A DNA stretch of 13,961 nucleotides, taken from contig DDBO01000083.1 in NCBI GenBank assembly GCA_002332755.1, forward strand, positions 1-13,961, written 5' to 3'. Positions 1 to 12,100 of this stretch are shown one piece after another (position 1 is the stretch's first letter; each line of letters starts with the position of its first letter). The position numbers were made by a program, and so were the translations under genes. The notes below the pieces were generated by a model, which was not told where the DNA came from, ran no database searches, and saw only the letters and a program-made list of their open reading frames with translations. This DNA is from Bacteroidales bacterium UBA2030. Lineage in GTDB: Bacteria > Bacteroidota > Bacteroidia > Bacteroidales > TTA-H9.

Positions 1-19
1 TCGTGGCTTATGTTTGTTA

Positions 20-78
20 GCTACTAATTCACGAATAGTTCTCATCCAGGTTTCTCCAGTCATTCGTGCATTCGTGGC
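20..78. repeat. Imperfect inverted repeat with direct partial copy at the window edge
   Basis: Bases 20-36 are the near reverse complement of 62-78 (14 of 17 positions), separated by 25 nt. The core is ATTCGTG-n-ATT-n-GT-n-GC. Bases 1-9 (TCGTGGCTT) repeat 72-80 exactly, so another copy may start just outside the window. It lies in the gene-free tail beyond the terminator and resembles a dispersed intergenic repeat. No gene or RNA family is recognised here. Confidence 0.5.
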
Positions 79-138
79 TTTTTCTTTTCAAATCTAATAG
101 TAAGTAAACAAATTCATTTACACACCTACTGGGATAGT

Positions 139-176
139 ATAAAATTAAGAGGCCACCTGAATACAAGTGGCCTCCT
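139..176 (-). terminator. Intrinsic terminator of the giant gene
   Basis: On the minus strand a perfect 8-bp GC-rich stem (149-156 paired with 167-174, arms GAGGCCAC and GTGGCCTC), extendable by a G-U and an A-U pair to 147-176, has a 10-nt loop and is followed by a T-rich stretch (CTTAATTTTATAC). It starts about 22 nt past the stop codon. The other strand has no matching T-tract, so it appears directional. Confidence 0.78.
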
Positions 177-197
177 GGGTTATTAAGTTTGTATGTG

Positions 198-3100
198 TTA
201 ACGTATGAGCGTAACAGCACCACTGCGGGTGTACTCTATTCCCGGTGAAATGGTACCCTTGCCTTGATAAATCACCTTCCAAACGTAAACTCCGGAAGGA
301 CACAATTCGCCATTCATGTCGCGGCCATCCCATCCCTTGGTGATGTCATCGGTCTGGAATACCAACTGTCCATTACGAGCGTATATGTACATTCTGAATT
401 TTACGGTTTCATCGGTAGTAACCACCTTGAAGGTTTCATTCAGCCCATCGGCATTGGGGGTGAAAGCAGTGGGAGCCCACAGATAACCTTCACAAAGCTG
501 CACCTTGATGGTGTCAATTCTGGCACAACCGTCGTTAGAAACTTTCACCCAATATGTGCCGTTCTCCGAGACTTTATAAGTGCGCTTACGCGTACCGTCC
601 TGCCATTCATAATACCAGTTGCCATCGCCGCCACCGGCATCAAGCACAATAGGTTCGCAAGTAAAGAGGTAAAGGTCTTTACCCAGGTTTACATACGGAG
701 CCGGATAGACTGGCAGGTGGTAGGTTGTTGAATCAACACAGCCTGAACGGGAAGTACCTATTACAGTATAGGTGGTTGTATGTTTAGGTTGGGCTTTCAT
801 TAAATCACCGGCTATGGCGGTCAATCCTGTAGCGGGTTTCCATTCGTACGTTGCAGCTCCTGCAGTTGCTATCATTACACTCGAGTCGGAGCAGATGGCT
901 GTATCAGCAGGGTAGAATGTGATTACAGGAAGTGGGTTGATGTACAGGGTAAGCGTGTCAGAATAGATTCCGCAAGGTGAGAGACCCTGAGCATGTAAGG
1001 TGAGTTTCACTTTTTCGCTGACTTCAATGTCCTCAGGTCCGGGAATATAGACAGGTGCCAAAAGGGTGGAATCGTTGAATGTACCCGTCCCTGTGGTAGT
1101 CCACCAAACATTGGTGTAATTGACTGCAGTAGCCCGGGTAATTTGGTACGAGGCTTTTTCGCAAACAGAATCAATTCCTCCGGCAAAAACAATAGGTGCC
1201 GGCACTACATCCACTGTGAAGGAATTGCAATCCGAAATTCCGCATATATTCTCAAACCTTGCATAGTAAGTGGTTGTAGTGGTAGGAGCTGGTATAGTCA
1301 ACGGATTTCCGGTACCTATTTGAGTACCTGCACAAGCACCGGTGAACCAACGTAAGGTATCTCCATTGCCACCGGCTGCCGTGAGGGTGATAGGCAAACC
1401 ATAATCGCTGCAGAATCCGTTGGTATCGACCGTAATTACCGGAGGTGCAACGGGTGTATTCACTTTAATGGTGATGCTATTCCAGGATGAAACTCCACAG
1501 TGATTTTCCCATCTTACATAATAGGTTGTTGTTGTATCAGGAGCGAATAAGTTGAAGGGTTGGCCTGTAGCGAGCAAATTATAATTTACTCCATCGAAGC
1601 CATACCACCTCAGGAATTCACCATATCCACCGTAAGCCATCAGGGTGATATCTTCCACAGCTCCCTGGCAGAAGTTATTGGTGTCAGCCCAAACAGCAGT
1701 AACTGGCTTGGGAACATCCACAACTACGGTAAATGCCAGACATTCGCTGGTGCTGCAGTGATTTTCCCAACGGGCATAGTAAGTTGTGGTTTTGACAGGA
1801 GCAGGGATTGTAATAGTAGTACCTGTTCCAATCTCAAGACCACCGCAGCTATTGGCAAACCAACGCAGTGTATCTCCATAACCCGAAAGTGTGTCTCCAT
1901 AGCCTCCGAAAGCAGTCAAGGTGATGTTTGGAACTGTATTGGGGCAGAAGTAGTTAGTGTCTACCGTTATGAGAATAGGTGGTTGAGCTTGGGGTATAAC
2001 CAGAACAGTTACCGTATCGCATGAAGTAACACCGCAATGATTTTCCCATCTTGCATAATAGGTAGTAGTAACACTGGGAGAATTGATTTGAAGCATGGAA
2101 CCTGTTCCTATGGAGTTGGTACCACAAGCATTAGCAAACCAATTGATTTGTTGACCGTAACCACCGGCAGCATAAAGTTTAATTTTACCGGGATCATCGA
2201 AGCAAATGATAGGTTTATCAACCCAAACCGAATCGAGAGGCAAGGGTTCATCTACAATCACCTTTATGCTATCGCAAGCTGATTCACCGCATGCATTGAT
2301 ATAGCGGGCGAAATACCAGGTGGTAGTGTCGGGTGCAGGAATGCGTAATTCGGTTCCTTTGCCTATGTATTCTCCGTTGCAGCTATTTTCAAACCACTGC
2401 AAGGTATCTCCTAATCCACCAAAGGCATTGAGTACAATTATCCCATTGTAAGCCTGGCAGAAGTAATTGGTATCTACCGTCAGTGAGTCTGGTTTTACAG
2501 GTTGAGGAATAACAGTAATGGTCACCGGAGTGCAGGCTGAGGGGCCGCAGTCGTTAACCCAACGGGCATAATAAGTAGTGGTTTGGGTCGGAGCATTGAT
2601 TAATAAGGGGTTAGTGTTCGATACCACTGTGCCGCCACATGAACCTTCAAACCATTCTATATAATTACCCGAACCGCCCGTAGCCGTGAGGGTAACGATG
2701 CCTACCGTTCCGGCGCAATAGTTATTGTTGTCGAGGGTTATGGTATCAGGTGGCAAGGCTAAAAGATTAACGGTAACAGTAATGCTCTGGCAATCAGATG
2801 TATCGCAATTATTAATCCAACGGGCATAATATGTGGTTGTAGTATCTGGAGCAGGGAGGGTGATTTGCTGCTGGTTTCCAATAGGTTGGCTACCACATTC
2901 ATCTGCATACCATTCTACAAAGTCACCGCTACCACCCCAGGCTTCAAGTGTTATTGAAGGAACCGTACCCTGACAGAAGTTATTATGATTTACGGTAAGC
3001 GAGTCGGGCGGTGTAGTAAGCGGGAAAACATTTACCGTAACACTCTGACAAGCCGACGGCCCGCATCCAGTTTCCCAACGGCCAAAGTACGTAGTGGTTG

Positions 3101-6100
3101 ATTGAGGAGCTGCAATCTTCAGGGGATTGCCACTGCCTACAAAAGTGCCTCCACAACTTTCACTGAACCACTTGAATATTTGACCACTACCACCAATACC
3201 CGTGAGGGTTATGCTATCTACGCTTTGGCTGCAGAAGTTATTGTGGGAGCTCATTACGAGTTGGGGAGCCACAGGATAATGTATAATGTTAATCTGGATT
3301 GAAGCACATTCACTTACCCCACATTGGTTTTCCCATCTTGCATAATAGATGGTTGTATCTGCCGGTGAAGGAATTACGATATTCTGTCCCTGGCCAATAT
3401 AAGTTCCACCACAACTTCCACTGTACCATTTAACTACATTACCCGATCCACCTATAGCATATAAAGTAATATTAGGAATCGTTCCAGTGCAGAAGTTATT
3501 TGCAGAAGCTACTATAGAATCGGGAGCCACAGGCAATGGATAAACGCTGGTACTTTGGGTTTGCTGGCCCGAACAGCCATTGGGGTCAGTATAAGAATAG
3601 GTTATCTGATATGGTCCACCAACTCCCGCTGCAGCAGGGTCAAAAATTCCGGTTCCATTACCATAATCAGTAACGCCGGTTCCTGTAAACGAACCATAAG
3701 GTTTATGGCTACCGGACAGTATTACGGGACCATTATTCAGGCAATAGCCAGCGGCTAAGGTATTGAAGCTTACTTGAGGTAAGGGGGCAACATTTACCTG
3801 ATAATTTATCGAGTTAGAGCATCCAGTTGGGTCAGAATATGAATAGGTAATGGTATAAGGTCCACCAACTCCTGCTGCTGAAGGATTAAAGAGCGCTTTG
3901 CCTATAAGTAAATCGGTAATCCCAGGTCCGGAGAATGTACCTAAGGGAGCCATATTTCCCGTTAATGTATCCGGCGTTGCATTTACACAATAGATAGGAT
4001 CAATTCCACTGACACTGAGCTCTGGTAAGGGAAGTACCTCTGTTGTATCACTAAAGCTGGCCATGCACGCATTGTTGTCGATATAAGTGTAGGTGATCAC
4101 ATGAGGTCCTCCTATACCTGCCTGATCGGGGTAGAAGCGTGCTTTGCCGTTTCCAAGGTCTAATATACCCGGGCCGGAGAAAGTACCGTAAGGTACATGG
4201 CTACCCGTAAGTAGTGCAAAGGGTGAATTTACACAATAAGTTGGAGCAAGGCCCGTGAAATAAACGTTGGGTAGCGGATTTATCACTACGGTCTTGGTTT
4301 GCCAGTTAGTACATCCATTGTTGTCGGTATAAGTATAGGTTACCTGATGGGTACCCACTCCGGCTACAGAAGGATCGAAGGATGCAGTACCGTTGCCATT
4401 ATCTGTAATTCCCGGACCACTGAAAGTTCCAAATGGAGCCTTATTACCAACCAGTGTTACCGGATTGGCATTAACACAGTACATAGGGTTAAGCCCGGTA
4501 AATGAAACTATTGGGAGGGTGCGTACAAGGGTAGTTTGGGTTTCACTGGCTGAGCATCCGTTTGCATCAGTGTAACTGTAGGTTATAGAGTAAGGCCCAC
4601 CTGCACCTGCTGAAGCTGGATTGAAGTAAGCAGTACCGTTACCATTATTTGTGATTCCGGGGCCAGAGAAGGTACCTAGGGGAACCATGTTACCTACAAG
4701 AGTATCCTGGTCTTCATTGAGACAGTATTCGGGCATAAGACCCGTAAATGTTGCTACCGGTAGCGGGTTAACCGTTACGAATTTGGTTTTGGTATCTGAA
4801 CAGCCATTGGGATCTGTATAAGAGTAACTTACAGGATAAGGTCCACCTACACCTGCAGCCTGAGGATCAAATATGGCCTGACCCAGTCCGATATTGGTAA
4901 CTCCAAGACCAGCAAAGAAACCTTGCGGTGCATGATTTCCGGTAAGGGTCACAGGATTGGCATCAATGCAATAGTTATCGAGTAGGCCTGCAAAATCAAC
5001 AATGGGTAATGGAACTACTGTGACAGTCTTTGTGGCAGAATTTTCACAACCCCAATTATCTGAATAAGTATAGGTGATTTGGTGCGTACCTACTCCGGCA
5101 ACAGCAGGATTAAAGGTAGCCATGCCATTGACCGATGAAGTAATTCCCGGCCCTGTGAAAGATCCCTGTGGTGCCATGTTACCTGTAAGTGTTACAGGAG
5201 TTGCATTGATGCAATACGTATTGGCTAACCCTACAAAGTTCACAAAGGGCAAGTCGTGAACGGTTGTGTTTTGGATATCTGTTTGCGAGCAACCGTTTGA
5301 GTTGGTGTAGGTGTACGAAATTTGGTAGGGGCCACCCACACCGGCCATGGATGGGCTAAACCAGGCAGTGCCATTGCCATTGTTTACAATTCCCGGACCG
5401 CTGAAATATCCATTGGGGGCCTGGTTACCCGTTAGTAATACATTATTTCCGTTTACGCAATAGTTTGGATCCAGGCCACTAAAGAATACTGTTGGTTGAG
5501 GATATACCGTAACTGTAAGGAATGCACAGGGGGATACACCGCAGGCATTTTCCCAACGGGCATAGTACACTGTGGTTGAAGTGGGGGCTGGTATGGTAAT
5601 AGATGTACCAGTACCTACAACATTAGTACTTCCACAATAACCTGTAAACCACCTCAGCGTTTGCCCGTTTCCACCTAATGCGTTTAGGGTAATGGTAGGT
5701 ATTGTACCAGCGCAGAAAAAGTTGTTGCTGACAGTGATAGTGCTTGGGGGCTCGGGGTTTTGAATTACCACAATAGTTACCGAATCACATGCAGAGATTC
5801 CGCAGGAATTTTCCCAATAAGCATAGTAGGTTGTAGTAACTGTCGGAGGATCAATTAATATAGAGTTTCCAATGCCAACGGTATTGCCTCCACAGCTATT
5901 GGCTGACCATTTTAAAACATCTCCTGAACCTCCTGTTGCGGTAAGAGTAATTGGATCAGTATGATTGAAACATATGGGATTTGCACTTGCAGATACGCTT
6001 GTTGCTGGCTGTGCCAGTGGTGTTACATCAATTGTAACCGAAGCACATGCTGACGCTCCGCAAACTGATTCCCAACGAGCATAATATGTAGTAGCCGAAG

Positions 6101-9100
6101 TCGGAGCCGGAATAGTGAGAGGTGTACCTGTTCCAATCTCCTGTACACCACAACCATTTATATACCATTTTAAAATCTCACCTTGGCCACCGGCTGCATT
6201 TAAAGTAATGTACGCTGTTCCTTCGCATATGGGATTGGGCGTAGCAGTGGCCAGTGTAGGAGCAACAGGTAGATCGATCACATGAACCGTAACCTCGGCA
6301 CAAGTGCTTGCTCCACAAGCATTTTCCCACCTTGCAAAATAGGTTGTAGTAATATCTGGCGAGGGAATAGTAAGCGGATTACCCGTTCCCACCAGTGTAC
6401 CACCACAAGAAGCCGTATACCATGCCACATAATCACCTGAACCACCTGTTGCTGTCAGCACAATGTTACCGGGATCAGTTGTACAGAAATAATCGCGATT
6501 AACAGAGGCAGAAACAGGCGGGGTGGGGAAGGGGAATTGATTGGTTAAAGTAAATTGGCTATTCAGTTCACAAAGATTAGCATCTTTAATAAACACCCAA
6601 TACGTTCCGGCTTGGAGGTTGAGTAGGTCTTCTGTTGTGGCCCCTGTACTCCAGAGATAGTTATAAGGTAGGGTTCCACCTCCCACCGTTAAATTAATAG
6701 AACCTTCATTTCCTCCAAAGCATAGAGCATTTTGAATTACTGGAGGTGTAGGAACAGCCACCTGGTTGAGTCGGGTAAGGAATGAATCATCCATACCCTG
6801 TGAAATAAGGTTAGTACCTCCAAAGGCAGCAGTTGAGCCAAAGCTACCTCCCAGAGCCAGGTTTTTATCTGGTCTTACTGCAATTGCCATAGCTGAATCA
6901 GGTGCAGTACCACCTGCTTGTTGCGACCATACCCTATAGCCGGCAGCATTATATTTTACTACAAATATGTCGCTACTGCCAGCACTGGTTAGGGTTTTAT
7001 CGCCTAAGGTCATGCTATTGCGGAATGCTCCGGCAACATATACATTGCTAAGTGCATCTAATGCAAGGGCTTTTGCATTATCGATGCCAGATCCGCCAAT
7101 ATTGCGCAACCACAAAGGATTACCCCCTTTATCGTATTTTGCAACAAATGCATCCTTTAATCCATTGGATACCAAATTAAGAGTACCGAAAGTGGCGTTT
7201 CCTTCGAAACTTCCGGCCAAATAGATATTTTGGGAATAATCCGTCCGAACGGCTCTGGTGAGGTCATTGCCGGTTCCTCCGGCTTTCCGTACCCATTTCA
7301 AATTGCCTATTGGACTATACTTCGCAATAAAGATGTCGTTGTTTCCTGAGGAGGTAAGTGTAGATGTTCCAAATTGAGCGGAGCTTTGGAACCGTCCGGT
7401 AATTATTGCATCTTCAGCCACATCAATGGCTACACTATAAGCCATGTCTTCTGAAGTTCCACCTGCATTTTTCACCCATTGTAGATTGCCTTCAGGATTA
7501 AGTTTCATGATAAAGGCATCATCTCCTCCATTGCTGATAACCGGGGTGTTGCCAAAAGTGGAAATTCCTTGAATGGATCCTGCTATCCAGGTATAACCTC
7601 CTTCTGTTGAGGTGATTGCATTTCCATGGTCGTCGAAGAAACCTCCGAAATTTTTCACCCATTGGAGGGTACCGTTATTGTTGTATTTGGCCACAAAGAT
7701 GTCGTTTGAGCCATTTGAGTTAATTTGAGTTGAGCCAAACCATGCCATTACCTCAAATGAACCAGTAAGGTAAATGTTACCTAGGCTATCGAGGGTCAGG
7801 CTTCTGCCTATGTCATTCAGACTACCGCCAGCCTGACGAATCCAGCTCAGATTGCCGGCATTGTTGTATTTAGCCAGGAAAATGTCATCTCCTCCCATGC
7901 TGGTAAGATTCTGGGTTTGGAACGAAGCTGTTCCCTGAAATTTTCCTGTGATGTATGTATTTCCATAGCGGTCAGTTTTTATGTCGTAAATCATATCGTT
8001 ACCGGGTCCGCCTTGTCGTAATACATTGCTGAATGTTGTGGTGTCGTGAACAAAGGCCAGTACATCAGGCTCGCCAATTTCAAAAGTTTTCTTTTCGCGG
8101 CAATTGTTGGCATCGCGTATGTAAACGCTATAATACCCAGGTGCCAGGTTGCTGAGATCCTGGGAGTTGGCTCCGTTGTCCCATCTGTAAGTTATTGGAG
8201 CTGTAGCTCCCTCTAAGGTGAGATCAATTGCTCCATCATTATTTCCATTACATGAAATGTTTGTAATTAAGGCATTGACAGCGAATTTTTGAATCACCTG
8301 CAGCGTAACGATATCACTGTCGTAAAAACCGCAAGTAGCACTGGTAACCCTGCAGAAATACTGTCCTGCATCGGCAAAGGCCACAACTGGAATAGCGTAT
8401 ACCTGAGATGTTGCTCCGGGTATGGGCTGATTGTTGTGGTACCATTGCAGCGTAATGTTATCTCCTACAGGGATAATTCTGAAGCTTACTGAATCATTTT
8501 CGCAGCGGGTTTGCGCTATGGGTTGGGTTGCTACGCCGGGTAAAATATTAACCCAGACGTTAATACTAATCGTCCAAGCTTCACCACAGGTATTCCAGAT
8601 ATGACACCTGTATATACCCCTGTCGGCAACAGAAATAGCCTGGAATTGATAGGAGGCCTGATTAGCTCCTGCAATGGTATTTCCGTCTTTATACCATTGA
8701 TAATACAAAGAATCACCCGTAACTCCGAAGTCCAGCGAAACGAAATCACCTTCACAGGCATTAACATCAGAGGGTTGCTGGGTAATTACAGGTACCCTGT
8801 TCACCGAAACTTTGGCTTGTTGGGTCATGATGCTTCCGCACCGGGTAGTAAGGTAGCATGTGTAGTTTCCCGTTTGGCTATATTGAATATTGGTAAGGGT
8901 ATAAGTGTTTGAGGTAGCCCCTGGAATATCAATTCCTTCGAGCTGCCACTGATAATTGATAGAATCGCCTAATGCAGTTACAGAAAGGGTGTAGTTCTGG
9001 CCCTCGCATGTGGAAATGCCTTGGGGTTGTTGTGTGATTATTGGAATAGTATTTACCCATACCCAAACAGCATTACTCCATACAGTACCGCAATTGTTCT

Positions 9101-12100
9101 GAACACGGCACTGATATAATCCTCTGTGAGAGTAATTGACAGGATTAAATTGTAATACAGCAGAGTTTGCACCAGGTAATGGATTTCCGTCCTTAAACCA
9201 TTGATAGGATAAAAAGTCACCTGTGGCAGCAACTTGTAAAATTACATTGTCACCAGCACAAGCTTTATGGTTAGTGGGGTTTAATGTAATGGAAGGAGGA
9301 ACGTTCATGTATAGGGTAACCGTTTGAGTGTTTACCGTACTGCAGTGGTTCCAAATTTTGCAATAATAGGTACCCATATGGCTTCCCTGAACAGGATTAA
9401 AGGAAAGGATATTACTCGTGGCCCCGGGGAGCGGAGAACCATCTTTATACCATTGATATTTCAAGCGGGTACCTGTGGCAACAACTACAAACGATTCTGC
9501 ATTACCTATGCAAGTTGAAATATTCTGTGGCTGCTGAATAATTTGAACCGGCAGGTCAACACTTACAAAGGCAGTATCAGTGAATACTGTGTCGCAGTTG
9601 TTTGCTAACCTGCAATAATATGCTCCTGTATCCGAAACATTAATGTTGTTTAGAGTCAGTAGGTTAGATGTTTTGCCAGGCAATATATTGCCATCTTTAA
9701 ACCATTGAAAGTCGGGCAAAGCAGACCCCAATGCCAGAATTCCTACTTCGAGAGTTTCTGTATTTCCAAGGCAAGTCAGAACGCTCACCGGATCCACAAT
9801 AACGGTGGGATCGATATTGGCAAATAGATTGGCTGGTTCGCTTGTTACGTCACCGCAATTGTTATGAATATAAACTTGATATTCTCCGATATCACTTAAA
9901 GTGACAGGATTGAAAACAAGTGTAGGTTGCGTGGCTCCTGGTATGTTGTTTCCATTGAATATCCATTGGAATTTCAATGAATCACCTGTATAGTTTAGAG
10001 TGAAAACATTATAATCTCCTACACAAGTTAGCAAATCAATGGGTTGTTGCGTTATTACGGGGGGTATATTGATGTTAAGATTGGCAACATTCGACATTAG
10101 CGAACCGCAGGTATTATAAACCAAAACCGTGTAATTGGCAGTATCGGAGTAACCTACAGGATTGAAGGTAAGTGTAGGATTTGTGGCTCCCGGAATGGAA
10201 AATCCGTTTTTAACCCACTGATAATACAAAGAATCTCCGGTGGCTGATACAATAAATTGTACTGACTGGCCGGTACATGTATTTATATTGGACGGTTGTT
10301 GAACGATAGCAGGAACAATGTTAACATTTACGCGGGCTGCTGTAGTATAAGCGGTTCCACATGTATTATAAACCCTGAGCCGGTAGCTTCCCGTATCAGC
10401 ATATTGGACATTTGTCTTGGTATATACGGGATTTACAGCCCCTGCAACACTGGTCCAAGTGGGATTTAATGCATTTCGAAATTCCCACTGGTAATTAAGA
10501 GAATCACCTGTGGCAGCCCCGGAAAGTGTAAAGCTTGAACCAATACAGGTGGAGTATTTTTTCGGGTTAAGGGTAATAGCTGGTGGAATGTTGATACTTA
10601 ACCTGGCGTTATTTGAAATAACCTCCCCACATGTATTATAGATCCTGACAGAGTATCTTGCAGTATCTGCATAAGTTACAGGGTTAATAGTAAAGGTTGA
10701 ATTGGTAGCTCCCGCAATGGGTATACCATTCTTTCTCCATTGATATTTGAGCGAATCGCCGGTGGCTGTGACGGAGAAAGTAGCCGAATATCCAGGGCAA
10801 GATGATATTTTTACTGGTTGCTGTGTGATTACAGGTACCAAATTGACCGTTAATTCAGCTGGCTGGGACAGCTGACTTCCGCAGTTGTTGAATACCAGGC
10901 AGGTATAGCTCCCTAAAGTAGCCGGTGTCACTGGATTTATTATCAAGGTAGAATTGGTAGCTCCAGCAATGTCAACCCCATTGCGTCTCCATTGGTATTG
11001 TAAAGAGTCGCCGGTTGCTATTACAGAGAAGCTTGCTGTGCCTCCCAAACATGAACTGTATTTCACCGGATGTTTGACAATGACGGGCAAAATATTGATG
11101 TTTAGGGTTCCCGCAGCGCTATATACCTCGCCGCAATTGTTCCAAATCCCGCATACATAATCCGCAGTATCAGTGTATTGAATGTTATTCAATGTAAGGT
11201 TGGGCCCATTGGCTCCGGGTATTATATTTCCGTTTTTAAGCCACTGATATTGCAAACTATCACCACTTGCTATCACCGTGAAAGTAACTGTCTGGTTTAA
11301 ACAAGCAGAAATATCCCAGGGATTTTGGATGATAGCCGGTGGAATATTCATATTGAGCAATGCATTTTGAGATACTGCATTACCGCAATTATTGTGAACT
11401 TCTAAATAATAATTACCCGTATCAGCATATAAAGCAGGAGTAAAAGCAAGGCTGTTTAAATTAGCTCCCGGTATGGGTGCACCATTTTTAAACCATTGAT
11501 AAATCAGCGAATCTCCGGTAACTCCAACTGTAAATAATGCATTTTGCCCGTTGCATATGCTCAGGCTATCTGGCTGAGATACAATAACAGGCGGGATATT
11601 CATGTTGAGATGTGCGTTTGCACTCATAATACTGCCACACGTATTGTATATATTGACCGTGTAATTGGCAGTATCGCTGTATGTAGCTGGCGTAAATGCA
11701 AGAGAGGAATTGGTAGCTCCTGGTATGCTAATTCCATTTTTATACCATTGATAATATAATGAGTCTCCTGAAGAAGTTACTGCAAACAGAGCATTTTGAC
11801 CATTGCAAATACTTAGGCTATCAGGTTGATTGGTGATGCTTGGTGGAACGTTTATGGTAATTTTTACCGTTGAACTGGTCGCAAAACTGCAGGTATTTGA
11901 AACTGTGCAATAATAACTACCTGTATCAGCGTAGGTCATTCCGGTAATAGTAAGCACCGGGGTATTTGCTCCTGAAATATGTGATGGTATGTCAACTATA
12001 GGAGTCCCATTGAAATACCATTGATAAGTAAATGGAGATGAGCCTGTATTATTGATGCTTAATTGGACATTATTACCGGGACAGGTGCTTACTTTAACAG

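Noticed and set aside
29..223. Minus-strand open frame of 64 codons at the left edge
   Set aside because: It overlaps the end of the giant gene and runs through the terminator hairpin and inverted repeat; no family resemblance.
264..731. Plus-strand open frame of 155 codons (and similar ones at 1560-2024 and 8601-8912)
   Set aside because: They lie antisense to the giant gene, have no recognisable domains and low-complexity composition, and recur where the antisense repeats happen to lack stops.
6759..8027. Possible enzymatic propeller (sialidase or lyase-like)
   Set aside because: The repeats match SBBP structural motifs only; no Asp-box or catalytic residues were seen.
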